Positions 51,845-62,164 are shown, counted from the stretch's first letter. The stretch: DNA of 64,000 nt from Streptomyces jumonjinensis (GCF_009600885.1 NZ_VCLA01000170.1:107638-171637); one strand, 5' to 3'. Notes: a model not told the origin generated them from the letters alone. Made by a program: numbers and translations.

Positions 51845-54199
51845 TCAGTCCCAGCCGCCGCTGCCCTGTCCTTCGACCACACCGTCGCCGCTGTCCTGTC
51901 CCTCGGTCGCGGCGTCGCCGCCGCCCGTTCCCTGACTGGCGGCTCCGCCGAGCAGATCGGCCGGTACGGAGATGCCGGGAATCGGCTCATTGCCGGAGTC
52001 CCCGTCACCGGGCTCCCCGTCGCCGGGCTTGCCGTCCCCCAGCCGGCCGCCGGGGCTGAAGCCCCCGTCGCTGTCGCTGTCCCCATCGCTGTCGCCGTCG
52101 CCGTCCCCGTCACCGCCGGAGCTCTCGTCCTTCGGCGCTTCCGGGAGCGTCACGCTGTTGAACGCCAGCGCTTCCCTGTTCTCCAGGGCCCCCGTCATGG
52201 CGTCCCGCCAGATCGGACCGGGAACCTCGCCGCCGTAGACCTTCGGGTGGTACTGGCCGCCGATGGTGATGTCCATCATGTTGACCTGCTGGCTCGGGCT
52301 GCCGACCCACACCGCTCCGGAGAGATTCGGGGTGTAGCCGACGAACCACGCGTTCTTCCGCTCGTCGGTCGTACCGGTCTTACCCGCGTTGGCGCGGCTC
52401 TCCAGACCCGCCTTGCGGCCCGTACCGGAGTCGGTCACACCGCTGAGCAGGGTGTTGATCGTGTCCGCCGTCCGCTCCGACATCGCCCGCTCGCAGCTGC
52501 TCTTCGGCACCGCGAGGCTCTTGCCGTCCGCCGTGCGGATCGACTCGATGGCGGTCGGCGTGCAGTACATGCCCCGGTTGGCGAAGGTCGCGTACGAGTT
52601 CGCCATCACCAGCGGCGAGATGCCCGTCGAGCCCAGCGTCAGCGGCGCGGGCGCGACCGGGAGCTTGGTGCCGTTGCCCTGCACCACGCCCAGCTTGTCG
52701 ACCATGTCCACGACCGGGCAGAGACCGATTTCCTCGATCATCTGCACGAAGTACGTGTTGACGGAGAGCTCCATCGCCTCTTTGAGGCCGTACGGGCCGA
52801 TTTCGGAAGCGTCTTCGTTCTCCAGGTTGGACTTGGCGTCGTTGAGCCAGGTCTTTCCGTCGCACGCGGAGATCGACGCCGGGTACGGCATCTGGTACGG
52901 CGAGGAGTACACCTGGGCCGGCGAGAGACCCTGCTCTATGGCCGCGGACGCGACGAACGGCTTGAACGTCGAACCGACCGGGAAGCCGTAGTTCGAGCCG
53001 CCGTACTTCTTGTCGACGGAGTAGTTGATCGTGGTCTCGTTCTTGCCGAAACCGTATGGCCGGGACTGGCCCATCGCCTGGATCTTGCCGGTGCCCGGCT
53101 CGACCATGGTCACAGCGGTGGCGACCTGGTCCGACTGGTAGATGTGGCTCTTGATCGATTCCTGCGCGGATTTCTGCGCCTGCGGATCCAGCGTCGTCTT
53201 GATCGTCAGACCGCCGCGGTTCCAGATCTTGGCCCGGTCCTCCCTGGTCTTGCCGAAGACCGGGTCGGCCAGGAACACCTGCTGCACGTAGTCGCAGAAG
53301 AAGCCCGCGCCGTCGACCGCGGTGATACAGCCGTTCTTCGGCCGGCTCACCTTGAGCTTGACGTCGCTCGCCTTGGCCTTGTCGGCGTCCGCCTGGGTGA
53401 TGTTCCCGACGTCGGCCATGCGCTGAAGCACCACATTGCGGCGCTTGCGGGCCTCCTCCGAGTCATTGACCGGGTCGTAGCGGCTCGGGGCCTGGACGAG
53501 GCCCGCGAGCATGGCGGCCTCCTCCAGATCCAGGTCCTTGGCCGGCTTGGAGAAGTAGCGCTGGGAGGCGGCCTCGACGCCGTAGGCCTGCTGGCCGAAG
53601 AAGGTGATGTTGAGGTAGTTCTCCAGGATCTTCTTCTTGCCGAGCTCCTCCTCGACCTGGATCGCGTACTTCAGCTCCTGGATCTTGCGGCCGAGCGTCT
53701 GCTGGGTGGCCTGGGCGACCTTGTCCGGGTCGTCGCCGGCCTCCTCCACGAAGACGTTCTTCACATACTGCTGAGTCAGGGTCGACGCGCCCTGGGCCAC
53801 GCCGCCGCTGGTCGCGTTCTTGTTGAGCGCGCGCAGCACGCCCTTGAGGTCGATCGCGCCGTGCTCGTAGAAGCGCGAGTCCTCGATCGCGACGATCGCC
53901 TTCTGCATGTACGGCGAGATGTCCTTGAGCGGCACCACCGTGCGGTCGCGGGAGTAGACCGTGGCGATCTCGCCGCCCTTGGAGTCCAGGATGGTGGTGC
54001 GCTGGCTGAGCGGGGGCCGCTTGAGGTTGGCGGGGATCTCGTCGAATCCCTTGACCGTCCCCTTGGCCGCGAGCCCCAGCACCCCGGCGGCGGGGAGGGC
54101 GATACCCGCGAGCACCGCTCCGGCGAGCACGCTGACACCGAGGAACTTGGCGGCTTGTTGGGTCCCGGTCAGACCGCCGCCCGAGCGCTTCTTTGGCAT
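51845..54199 (-). CDS. class A penicillin-binding protein (transglycosylase/transpeptidase)
   Basis: 784 residues. One membrane anchor near 18-42, GT51 transglycosylase domain (EDSRFYEHGAID with the catalytic Glu, ASTLTQQYVKN, ITFFGQQAYGVEAAS), and a transpeptidase domain with GSTFKPF (SxxK serine), SVNTYF (SxN) and AGKTGTT (KTG). It polymerises and cross-links peptidoglycan. The last ~100 residues are Gly/Asp/Ser-rich repeats (GDGDGDSDGDSD). ATG 54199. In S. coelicolor, as I recall, a similar PBP lies next to wblA. Confidence 0.93.
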   Translation of the reverse strand: MPKKRSGGGLTGTQQAAKFLGVSVLAGAVLAGIALPAAGVLGLAAKGTVKGFDEIPANLKRPPLSQRTTILDSKGGEIATVYSRDRTVVPLKDISPYMQKAIVAIEDSRFYEHGAIDLKGVLRALNKNATSGGVAQGASTLTQQYVKNVFVEEAGDDPDKVAQATQQTLGRKIQELKYAIQVEEELGKKKILENYLNITFFGQQAYGVEAASQRYFSKPAKDLDLEEAAMLAGLVQAPSRYDPVNDSEEARKRRNVVLQRMADVGNITQADADKAKASDVKLKVSRPKNGCITAVDGAGFFCDYVQQVFLADPVFGKTREDRAKIWNRGGLTIKTTLDPQAQKSAQESIKSHIYQSDQVATAVTMVEPGTGKIQAMGQSRPYGFGKNETTINYSVDKKYGGSNYGFPVGSTFKPFVASAAIEQGLSPAQVYSSPYQMPYPASISACDGKTWLNDAKSNLENEDASEIGPYGLKEAMELSVNTYFVQMIEEIGLCPVVDMVDKLGVVQGNGTKLPVAPAPLTLGSTGISPLVMANSYATFANRGMYCTPTAIESIRTADGKSLAVPKSSCERAMSERTADTINTLLSGVTDSGTGRKAGLESRANAGKTGTTDERKNAWFVGYTPNLSGAVWVGSPSQQVNMMDITIGGQYHPKVYGGEVPGPIWRDAMTGALENREALAFNSVTLPEAPKDESSGGDGDGDGDSDGDSDSDGGFSPGGRLGDGKPGDGEPGDGDSGNEPIPGISVPADLLGGAASQGTGGGDAATEGQDSGDGVVEGQGSGGWD

Positions 54200-54692
54200 G
54201 AAGTCAGCCTACGTTCTCATTCGCCGGACACACGTATAGGCCTTGGCCTAAGCTGCTCTCAACTGTCACAAGAGTGTGGTTTTGCATCAAGGCATTCCCG
54301 GAATCCACAGCAGGTCGCAGCATGTTTGTAGCAATTTCGTAGCAACCTGGCTGTGTCGTCTCCGCGACGGTCCTAGTCACTATGGCCGTGGCGGGACTGG
54401 AAGCGGAATCCGGTAGTTCATGTCCGGATTCCAGCCGAATCCGCCTTATGTGCCGTCAGGCTCCCGCCCCGCCTGGGTCGATATGCCCAGCTTTATGGGG
54501 TTGGTCCGTTATGCCTTCAGGTCACTCCCCTGGGTGATCTGCCGCGTACGCATAGTCCGTTCGGGCCATTCAAGATTGGGCCCGAAGGGGGTGTTGCGGT
54601 GTGTCCGCCTTCCGTAACGTCCTCAACTGGCAGCGGTGAATATGCCGCTGCCGCCGTGGGGGAGCCTCGATTCGGGAGAGGACGGCGCCGGG
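54200..54692. other. long upstream region of wblA
   Basis: About 490 bp without a gene between the divergent PBP and wblA genes. It is noticeably less GC-rich, with elements such as TTTGTAGCAATTTCGTAGCAACC near 54320. It probably contains a long leader and several regulator sites for wblA. I recognise no riboswitch. Confidence 0.5.
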
Positions 54693-55037
54693 ATGGGCTG
54701 GGTAACCGACTGGAGTGCGCAGGCAGCCTGCCGCACTACCGATCCGGATGAACTGTTCGTACAAGGGGCAGCGCAGAACAGGGCCAAGGCGGTGTGTACC
54801 GGATGTCCGGTGCGGACCGAATGCCTGGCGGATGCCCTCGACAACCGAGTGGAGTTCGGTGTGTGGGGCGGAATGACCGAGAGGGAGCGGCGCGCTCTGT
54901 TGCGCAGGCGGCCCACGGTCACCTCATGGCGCAGACTCCTGGAGACCGCGCGTACGGAGTACGAGCGCAGCGCGGGCATTCTGCCCGTGGGTCTCGATGA
55001 TGATGAGACATATGAGACATACGCGGCGGTGGGATAG
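54693..55037 (+). CDS. wblA: WhiB-family regulator WblA
   Basis: 114 residues from ATG 54693 (MGWVTDWSAQAACRTTDPDE). The four iron-sulfur cysteines are Cys13, Cys35, Cys38 and Cys44 (CTGCPVRTEC), followed by the G[I/V]WGG turn (FGVWGGMTERERRALL) and a basic helix. The sequence is very close to S. coelicolor WblA (SCO3579), which represses antibiotic production and controls sporulation, as I recall it. ATG 54642 would extend it by 17 residues; ggagagg precedes the chosen start. Confidence 0.9.
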   Translation: MGWVTDWSAQAACRTTDPDELFVQGAAQNRAKAVCTGCPVRTECLADALDNRVEFGVWGGMTERERRALLRRRPTVTSWRRLLETARTEYERSAGILPVGLDDDETYETYAAVG

Positions 55038-55139
55038 GCGCCGGCAGACGCGTGGGCGGCGTCCAGGCATATGTACGGACGCCGGGAACGCATAGGCGTC
55101 CAGGGCGCGTCGATCGGACGGCTCAGCGGTCTGCCTCGG

Positions 55140-55159
55140 ATATGCGCCGAAGCGCATAT
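55140..55159. terminator. hairpin between convergent wblA and ATPase genes
   Basis: ATATGCGC-CGAA-GCGCATAT, an 8-bp perfect stem with a CGAA loop, 21 bp beyond the ATPase stop. A weaker stem (GGCGTCC/GGACGCC) lies at about 55055-55085. Confidence 0.6.
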
Positions 55160-55179
55160 GCCTATACGGCCTCGGCTGC

Positions 55180-56772
55180 CTATACGGCGTCGGCCGATGT
55201 CGCGTGGCCACCGGTCGCGAGCTGGTCACCGATGGCTCGGAGCCCCGCCACATCGTGTACGTCGCCGGGCAGGGCGGACACCATTGCCACCGCCACCTCG
55301 GGGTGGAGCGCGGTGAAACGGTCACGGGTGCGCTGTTCGCGAGCGAGTACCTGCATCCTTTCGGCATGCAGGCGCAGCAGACCCGCCGTCAGCTGCTCCA
55401 CGGTCTGCTGCTCGGCGGCGTACTGCTCCGGGACGTACTGCTCCGGGTGGTGGGGCTCCATGTCGTGCGGCTCAGGGGCGTACTGCTCGGTGTCGTGCGG
55501 CTCGGTGTCGTGGGGCTCCATGTCCTGCGGCCGGGCGTTCTGCGGCTCGGCGCCGTCCTGCCGGCCGGTGCGCGGGTCTACGGCGCGATGGTCCGCGGCG
55601 GCGGGGAGTGCCGCGGAATCGGGTGCTGTGGAGCGGCCTGCTGGGGGGGATACGGCCGCTTCGGTGGTGGGCTCGGGGCTCTCGCACTGCTCGGGGTGGT
55701 GCGGTGGGGTGTGATCCACGGCCGGGGCTTCGGGAGAGGCGTCCGTGGTCTCACGAACACCAGTCTTCCCGACCCCCTGATCCACAATGCCGTTCTCGTC
55801 AAGATTTTCTGACGTACTTCCCGAGGCGAGGTTCTCCGCCGCGGCGAGCGCTCGTTCCGCCGAGAGCCGGTCCGCACGGCTGCCGTGAACCCGGTTGAGG
55901 ATCAGCCCGGCGAGCGGCATGCGCTCCTCCGCCAGCCGCTCCACGAAGTACGCCGCCTCCCGCAGCGCGTCCCGCTCCGGCGCCGCCACCACCAGAAAAG
56001 CGGTGCCGGGCGCCTGGAGCAGCCGGTAGGTGGCGTCCGCCCGGGTGCGGAAGCCGCCGAACATCGTGTCCATCGCCGTCACAAACGTCTGTACGTCCCG
56101 CAGCAGCTGGCTGCCGAGCAGCTTGCCCAGCGTTCCGGTCATCATCGACATGCCGATATTGAGGACCTTCATCCTCGCCCGGCCGCCCACCCGTGCCGTA
56201 GCCACCAGCAGCTTGATCAGCTTGCCGTCCAGAAACGACCCCAGCCGCTTGGGCGCGTCCAGAAAGTCCAGCGCGCTGCGCGAGGGCGGAGTGTCGACGA
56301 CGATCAGATCCCATTCGTCCCGGGCGCGGAGCTGGCCCAGCTTCTCCATCGCCATGTACTCCTGGGTGCCCGCGAAACCGGCCGACAGGGACTGGTAGAA
56401 GGGGTTCTCCAGAATGGCGCGGGCCCGCTCGGGGTCCGCGTGCGCCTCGACGATCTCGTCGAAGGTCCGCTTCATGTCGAGCATCATGGCGTGCAGCTCG
56501 CCCCCGGCGGCTGCGGCGTCGGGAGCTATGCCCGCCACCCGGCGCGGAGTGTTGTCCAGCGAATCGATCCCCAGGGACTGGGCCAGCCGGCGGGCCGGGT
56601 CGATGGTCAGCACGACCACACGACGGCCGCGCTCGGCCGCCCGTACGCCGAGAGCCGCCGCGGTCGTCGTCTTGCCGACCCCGCCCGAGCCGCAGCACAC
56701 GATGATGCGGGTGGCCGGATCGTCGATGAGCTGGTCGACTTCGAGAGGCGTCGCCGACGCTTCCAGGGTCAT
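55180..56772 (-). CDS. ArsA-family ATPase with long low-complexity insert
   Basis: 530 residues. P-loop [16 protein letters not shown] near residue 33, [32 protein letters not shown], and [13 protein letters not shown]. This is the ArsA/Get3 fold (SIMIBI class), but not an arsenite pump. Residues about 325-470 are an insert rich in Glu, Pro, His and Gln with EPHD units before the C-terminal helices. Start overlaps the first ATPase gene (ATGA), so the two are probably partners. The role in Streptomyces is unknown; the pair is conserved next to wblA. Confidence 0.88.
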   Translation of the reverse strand: MTLEASATPLEVDQLIDDPATRIIVCCGSGGVGKTTTAAALGVRAAERGRRVVVLTIDPARRLAQSLGIDSLDNTPRRVAGIAPDAAAAGGELHAMMLDMKRTFDEIVEAHADPERARAILENPFYQSLSAGFAGTQEYMAMEKLGQLRARDEWDLIVVDTPPSRSALDFLDAPKRLGSFLDGKLIKLLVATARVGGRARMKVLNIGMSMMTGTLGKLLGSQLLRDVQTFVTAMDTMFGGFRTRADATYRLLQAPGTAFLVVAAPERDALREAAYFVERLAEERMPLAGLILNRVHGSRADRLSAERALAAAENLASGSTSENLDENGIVDQGVGKTGVRETTDASPEAPAVDHTPPHHPEQCESPEPTTEAAVSPPAGRSTAPDSAALPAAADHRAVDPRTGRQDGAEPQNARPQDMEPHDTEPHDTEQYAPEPHDMEPHHPEQYVPEQYAAEQQTVEQLTAGLLRLHAERMQVLAREQRTRDRFTALHPEVAVAMVSALPGDVHDVAGLRAIGDQLATGGHATSADAV

Positions 56773-57731
56773 GAACCGGTCCCTTGCTTCCGCAGTTCCT
56801 TCGCCAGTTGGTAGAGCCCGGCCAGGTCGACCCCCTCGCTCAGCAGCGGGAGCTCATACGACGGCACCTCCAGCCGGTTCAGCGTGTCCCGCTGCTCACG
56901 CTCCAGCTCAACACGTTGAGCGTGCTCGACGGCCTGCTCCAGCAGAGGTGTCACCAGCTTGGCCGCGCCGCTCACCCCGGCCGCCGTGAGGGCCTTGGCG
57001 ATCTCCTTGCGGCGGTCGCCCGAGGCGCTGCGCACCGCGTCCCCGTCCAGGATGTGCGGACGCACCATGTTCACGATCACCTTGCCCACCGGCAGGTCGG
57101 CGGCGTGCAGCTCGGCGACGCCGTCCGCCGTCTCCTGAACCGGCATCTCCTCCAGCAGGGTCACCAGATGGACGGCGGTCTGCGGGGATTTGAGCACGCG
57201 CATCACCGCCTGGGCCTGATGATGTATCGGCCCGAACTTCGCGAGCCCGGCCACTTCGTCGTTCACATTGAGAAACCGGGTGATACGGCCGGTGGGCGGC
57301 GCGTCCATGACGACGTAGTCATAGGCGTACGCACCCTGCTTGGTCCGGCGGCGTACGGCCTCGCACGCCTTGCCCGTCAGCAGGACGTCGCGCACCCCGG
57401 GCGCGATGGTCGTCGCGAAGTCGATCGCGCCGAGTTTTTTGAGGGCCCGGCCCGCGCTGCCGAGTTTGTAGAACATCTGGAGGTAGTCCAGCAGCGCCCG
57501 TTCGGCGTCGATGGCCAGCGCGAAGACCTCGCCGCCGCCGGAGGAGACGGCGATCTTCCGTTCCTCGTACGGAAGCGCTTCCGTCTCGAAGAGCTGCGCG
57601 ATGCCTTGTCTCCCCTCGACCTCGACGAGGAGAGTCCGCTTTCCCTCGGTCGCGAGGGCGAGCGCGAGGGCGGCGGCGACCGTGGTCTTACCGGTGCCGC
57701 CCTTGCCGCTGACGACCTGGAGCCTGCTCAC
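56769..57731 (-). CDS. ArsA-family ATPase
   Basis: 320 residues. Starts [20 protein letters not shown] (P-loop at residue 9-16), then [28 protein letters not shown] and VIVNMVRP. It pairs with the next ArsA-like gene by a 4-nt overlap. GTG 57731. Proteins of this type form dimers that close on ATP; their client here is unknown. Confidence 0.9.
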   Translation of the reverse strand: MSRLQVVSGKGGTGKTTVAAALALALATEGKRTLLVEVEGRQGIAQLFETEALPYEERKIAVSSGGGEVFALAIDAERALLDYLQMFYKLGSAGRALKKLGAIDFATTIAPGVRDVLLTGKACEAVRRRTKQGAYAYDYVVMDAPPTGRITRFLNVNDEVAGLAKFGPIHHQAQAVMRVLKSPQTAVHLVTLLEEMPVQETADGVAELHAADLPVGKVIVNMVRPHILDGDAVRSASGDRRKEIAKALTAAGVSGAAKLVTPLLEQAVEHAQRVELEREQRDTLNRLEVPSYELPLLSEGVDLAGLYQLAKELRKQGTGS

Positions 57732-58105
57732 GTATTCGAGCCTAACCAGTCGCGCCGCGCGCTACGCACGGGACGGGTGCGGGCTGCGTCACGCCGGGGG
57801 CGGGGAGGGGGAGCGGCGAGGGCGGAACCGGGGCGGCCGGGAGCCGGCCGGGACGCGGGCGGGAGCCGGCCAGGACCCGGCCAGGACCCGGGCGGGACCC
57901 GGCCAGGACCCGGGCGGGACCCGGGTACGAGCCCGGGAGGGCGGCGGGAACCGGGACGGCCGGGGCTCGCCCGGCCCCCGGCCGTTCCCGTCGTCGCCCC
58001 GCTTTCCGCCGCCGTCACGGCCCCCGGCCGCCCCCGCCGAGACCTGCTGTCGGGCACCCGCTGGCTGCGCGCCGAGCCGCTCATCCGTGCGGCTACAGTC
58101 GCCCC
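57732..58105. repeat. GC-rich promoter region with 11/22-bp repeats
   Basis: 374 bp between divergent genes. From about 57840 to 57930 units of GGACCCGGCCA and GGACCCGGGCG alternate in tandem. No gene seen. The promoters of both flanking operons must lie at the edges. Confidence 0.6.
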
Positions 58106-58270
58106 ATGACCACTAAATGGGAATACGCCACTGTCCCCCTTCTCGTACACGCGACCAAGCAGATCCTGGACACCTGGGGCGAGGACGGCTGGGAGCTCGT
58201 CCAGGTCGTCCCCGGGCCGAACAACCCCGAGCAGCTGGTGGCGTATCTGAAGCGGGAGAAGTCCGCATGA
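58106..58270 (+). CDS. DUF4177 small protein
   Basis: 54 residues: MTTKWEYATVPLLVHATKQI, then LDTWGEDGWELVQV and a C-terminal YLKREKSA. The pattern KWEY…W…GWELV is typical of DUF4177. ATG 58106; stop overlaps the RidA start by 4 nt (ATGA). Small, soluble, function unknown, conserved before ridA in Streptomyces. Confidence 0.88.
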   Translation: MTTKWEYATVPLLVHATKQILDTWGEDGWELVQVVPGPNNPEQLVAYLKREKSA

Positions 58271-58743
58271 GCGCCGCCGGCGCCGTCGAGGCCAGGCTCG
58301 CCGGGCTGGGGCTGACGCTGCCGGAGGTCGTGCCGCCGCTGGCCGCCTATCAGCCCGCCGTCGTGTCGGGGGCGTACGTCTACACGGCGGGTCAGCTGCC
58401 GATGGTGGAGGGCAAGCTTCCGGTCACCGGGAAGGTGGGGGCCGAGGTCACCGCCGAGGAGGCCAAGGGCCTGGCCCGGGTCTGCGCCCTGAACGCCCTG
58501 GCGGCCGTGAAATCGGTCATCGGCGATCTTGACCGGATCGCGCGCGTGGTGAAGGTCACCGGCTTCGTCGCGTCCGCCTCGGACTTCACCGGGCAGCCCG
58601 GCGTCCTCAACGGTGCGAGCGAACTGCTGGGCGAGGTGCTCGGCGACAAGGGTGTGCACGCGCGCAGCGCCGTGGGCGTCGCGGTGCTGCCGCTGGACGC
58701 TCCCGTCGAGGTCGAGATCCTGGTGGAGCTCGTCCAGGGCTGA
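58267..58743 (+). CDS. RidA family protein
   Basis: 158 residues. Subfamily with a long N-terminus: VEARLAGLGLTLPEVVPPLA, YVYTAGQLPMVEGKLP and SAVGVAVLPLDAPVEVEIL. RidA proteins are trimers that hydrolyse reactive enamine/imine intermediates, and a catalytic Arg normally lies near GVxxLP. Here the equivalent ARSAVGVAVLPL retains an Arg. Coupled to the DUF4177 gene. Followed by a hairpin. Confidence 0.9.
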   Translation: MSAAGAVEARLAGLGLTLPEVVPPLAAYQPAVVSGAYVYTAGQLPMVEGKLPVTGKVGAEVTAEEAKGLARVCALNALAAVKSVIGDLDRIARVVKVTGFVASASDFTGQPGVLNGASELLGEVLGDKGVHARSAVGVAVLPLDAPVEVEILVELVQG

Positions 58744-58764
58744 ATCGCCCGCTACCGACCCCAT

Positions 58765-58800
58765 GGCCCCGCGCCTGCCGATTTCCGGCGGGCCGGGGCC
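58765..58800 (+). terminator. hairpin after ridA
   Basis: Stem GGCCCCG…GCCTGCCG / CGGCGGGC…CGGGGCC with one G-U pair and a loop of about 5 nt (atttc), then cttgtc. Lies 22 bp after the ridA stop. Confidence 0.7.
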
Positions 58801-58827
58801 TTGTCGATGTGCGGTGACCGGATGTGC

Positions 58828-58841
58828 GGTAAACGCTTGCA
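58828..58841. promoter_or_regulatory. LacI-family operator-like site
   Basis: GGTAAACGCTTGCA is close to the LacI/CcpA-type pattern TGNAANCGNTNNCA with the central CG. It is 7 bp before a TTGACG hexamer (58848-58853), upstream of the sugar dehydrogenase gene. Confidence 0.5.
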
Positions 58842-58886
58842 TCGCTCTTGACGCGGACACGTCGACGGGTGTGACCTGTTCATGGA

Positions 58887-58900
58887 TGGGAACGTTTCCT
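58887..58900. promoter_or_regulatory. second LacI-like site
   Basis: TGGGAACGTTTCCT has the central CG and near-palindromic arms of LacI-type operators. It is 59 bp after the first site. Together they suggest carbon-source control of the dehydrogenase. Confidence 0.5.
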
Positions 58901-59051
58901 ATCCATCTGAATCCGTACGCCGACTCCCTGTGCTCTCGCCGGGCATCGAAACCCCGTTGACCGGCGGCGACGCCGATCCGGCCGTGCTGGATTCCGGCGG
59001 GAGCCGTCCCCCCGAGCTGTCGCCCTCAGCCGCTCGACGCCATCCGCACCA

Positions 59052-59098
59052 TCTGAATTCGCCCTGAATTCATCTGAAAGTTGAATATCGCCTGAATT
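59052..59098. repeat. TGAA-repeat cluster before the dehydrogenase
   Basis: TGAA begins at 59054, 59065, 59074, 59082 and 59093, close to one helical turn apart; two copies form TGAATTC. This AT-rich patch is 26 bp before the start codon. Confidence 0.5.
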
Positions 59099-59123
59099 GA
59101 CCCCCAGGAATATGGAGGGATCA

Positions 59124-62110
59124 GTGGCATCAACCCCCCGCCTCCGCCCCCGCCGTTCGCGCAGAGCGACCGGCGTCCTCGTGGCCGTGGCCACAGCAGC
59201 GCTGACCATGGCCCTGCCGCCGCTCGGCCATGCGCAGCCGGGACCGGTGGCCGACCGGGCCGCAGCCGCTCCTGTGCGGTACGAGGCCGAGTCCGCGACC
59301 ATCTCCCAGGGCGCGACCGAGTCCAACCACACCGGCTTCTCCGGAACCGGCTTCGTCAACTACACCAATGTCGTCGGCAGCTATGTGGAGTTCACCGTCA
59401 ACGCCCCGGCCGCCGGCCCCGCCGCCCTGGCGCTCGGATTCGCCAACGGCACCTCCGGCAACCGCCCCCTGAACATATCGGTGAACGGAGTGTCCGCCGC
59501 CGATCTGGACTTCCAGCCCACCGGAGCCTGGACCACCTGGTCCGCCATGACACCACGGTGACGCTCAAGGCGGGCAGCAACACCATCCGGGCCTCCGCCG
59601 GCGCCGCCGAGGGCGGCCCCAACCTCGACTACATCGATGTCACCGCCTCCGACGGCCAGGCGGGCACGGAGTACGAGGCCGAGTCCGGGACCGTCTCCCA
59701 GGGCGCCATCGAGTCCAACCACGCCGGTCACTCCGGCACCGGCTTCGTCAACTTCCAGGCCGTGACCGGCGCGTACGTCGAATTCACCGTCTCCTCCGCG
59801 CAGACGACCGCCGCGAAGCTCGACTTCCGCTACGGCCTCGGGGCCGCTGCCGCCCGTGCCATGGACATCACCGTCAACGGCGCCCCGGTCGCCGATGACC
59901 TCTCCTTCCCCGGCACCGGTGCGTGGACCACCTGGAAGACCGTCAGCGCCACCGCCACGCTCCAGGCCGGAACCAACCGGATCCGCGCCACCACATCGTC
60001 CGGCGACGGGCCCAACCTGGACAGACTCAACGTCACCCCGACCGGCCCGGCCGACACCGAGAAGCCGGCCGCGCCCGGCAATCTCCGCAAGGACCAGGAG
60101 CCCACGGTCTCCTCCGTCTCCCTGGCCTGGGACGCGGCCACCGACAACGTCGGCGTCACCGGCTATGACGTCTACCAGCACGGCCAGCTGATGAAGCAGG
60201 TCGACGGGAACACCCTCGCCGCCACCGTGACGGGCCTGGCGCCCGAGACGGCGTACGACTGGACCGTCTTCGCCCGGGACGCGGCGGCCAACGTCTCCGT
60301 CGCGAGCAACGCGGTCACCATCGCCACCCTGCCCGCCCCGCCGGACGACCAGGCGCCCACCGTGCCGGGTGGTCTGCGCTCCACCGGCAAGACCGCGGCC
60401 AGCGTCGATCTCGCCTGGAACGCCGCCACCGACAACGTGGGGGTCACCGGGTACGAGATCTACCGCGACGGCACCCTCGCCGGAACCGCGGACGGCACGA
60501 CCAGCACCGTCGCGGGCCTGACCGCGAACACCGCGTACGCCTTCAAGGTCAGGGCGTACGACCTCAAGGGCAACAAGTCGGGCTTCTCCTCGGAGATCAC
60601 CGTCACCACCAGCGGCGCCCAGCCCGGCGGGGTTCCCGATCCGGGCACCGTCTCCACCCTCGCCAGCGGGGTCGACGTGGCCTGGGGCCTGGCCTTCCTG
60701 CCGGACGGCGCGGGCGTCTACACCGAGCGGAACACCTTCAACGTCTACCGGCTCACCAAGTCGGGCACGAAGACCCTGCTCGGCAAGGTGCCCAACTCGC
60801 AGACCACGGGCGGCGAAGGCGGCCTGATGGGCGTCGAGGTCAGCCCGAACTTCACCAGCGACCGCTATCTGTACTTCCTGCACACCTCGTCCGACGGCAA
60901 CCGCCTGGCGCGGATGAAGCTGGAGAACAACGCGCTCAGCGGCTACACCGTACTGCTCGACGGCATGGAGAAGAGCCGCTTCCACAACGGCGGCCGACTC
61001 CGCTTCGGGCCGGACGGCAAGCTGTATGTGTCGATGGGCGACGCCCAGAGCGCCAGCCGCGCCCAGGACCGCAACTCGCTCAACGGCAAGATCCTCCGTA
61101 TCAACCAGGACGGCAGCATCCCCTCGGACAACCCGTTCGGCAACGCCGTGTGGTCCATGGGGCACCGCAATCCGCAGGGCATCGACTTCGACTCCAAGGG
61201 CCGGTTGTGGCAGGCCGAATTCGGCAACAGCAACATGGACGAGGTCAATCTGATCCAGAAGGGCGGCAACTACGGCTGGCCGAACTGCGAGGGCACCAGC
61301 GGCAGCTGCTCCGGCTATATCGCCCCGAAGAAGACCTGGCCGACCTCATCGGCCTCGCCCAGCGGTCTGACGGTCGTCAACGACCATGTCTTCGTCGCCA
61401 CGACCCGCGGTGAGCGCGTCTACCGGATGAGGATCGACGCGAGCTCCAACCTGGTCGATCAGAAGACGTACTTCCAGGGAACCTACGACCGGCTCCGTAC
61501 GGTCGAGGTGGACCACGACGGCGACATCTGGCTCACCACCTCCACCGACAAGGACGGCACCAGCGGCAACGACCGCATCCTGCTGATCGACATCAACTAC
61601 TCCGGCGGCCAGACCGGTGAGTTCAAGCTGACCAGCGGCGCCTTCGGCGACAACGCCGCCATCCCGGCCAAGTACACCTGTGCCGGGGACGGCGCGGCGG
61701 GCCAGGACCCCTCGCCGCCCCTGTCCTGGGGAGCGGGCGGCACCGGTGCGCTCAGCTATGCGATCGTCTTCGCCGACACCAACAACAACGGCAATAAGCT
61801 CCACTGGGCGATCTGGGACATCCCCGCGGCCAAGCTCTCCCTGCCCGAGGGGCTGGGAGCGGGCTTCGCCGTGCCGGGTCAGGACGGAGCCAAGCAGAAG
61901 GCCATGGGCAGCGGAGCGAACGCCCAGAAGTACTTCGGCCCCTGTCCGGGCGGCTCCACCCACCCGTACTCCTTCACGCTGTACGCGATGAACACGGCGA
62001 CGGTCCCGGGGATCGGCTCCAGCTCCTCGATGCCCCAGATCGAAACGGCCATCAAGAGCGCGAGCACGGCGAACGTGAAACTCCGCGGCAACTCCAACGC
62101 GACCGCCTGA
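59124..62110 (+). CDS. secreted PQQ-type sugar dehydrogenase, multidomain, split by a 1-nt frameshift
   Basis: Corrected, about 995 residues. Signal peptide (RRATGVLVAVATAALTMA) from GTG 59124 (ggaggga RBS). Two CBM6/35-like domains (YEAESATISQG…, YEAESGTVSQG…), two fibronectin-III domains (SLAWDAATDNVGVTGYDVY and DLAWNAATDNVGVTGYEIY), a beta-propeller dehydrogenase (GHRNPQGIDFD, NYGWPNCEG), and a C-terminal PEBP/YbhB-like domain (AIWDIPAA, PCPGGSTHPYSFTLYAM). The frame breaks at about 59546-59550 (gtccgccatgac); one missing base restores TWSAHDTTVTLKAG. It probably oxidises a glycan-derived aldose outside the cell. PQQ use is inferred. Confidence 0.8.
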
Positions 62111-62134
62111 CCCCGGCTGTCCAGGAGAGCGCCA

Positions 62135-62164
62135 GGGGCGGCCGGGAACCTTCCCGGCCGCCCC
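62135..62164 (+). terminator. hairpin after the sugar dehydrogenase
   Basis: Perfect 14-bp stem GGGGCGGCCGGGAA / TTCCCGGCCGCCCC with a 2-nt loop, 24 bp beyond the stop. Confidence 0.85.

Noticed and set aside
51972-54331. long plus-strand frames opposite the PBP gene
   Set aside because: The minus strand has all PBP motifs; plus-strand composition is shadow-like.
57840-57930. CRISPR or iteron array
   Set aside because: Low-complexity GC repeats without spacers, AT-rich region or replication gene.
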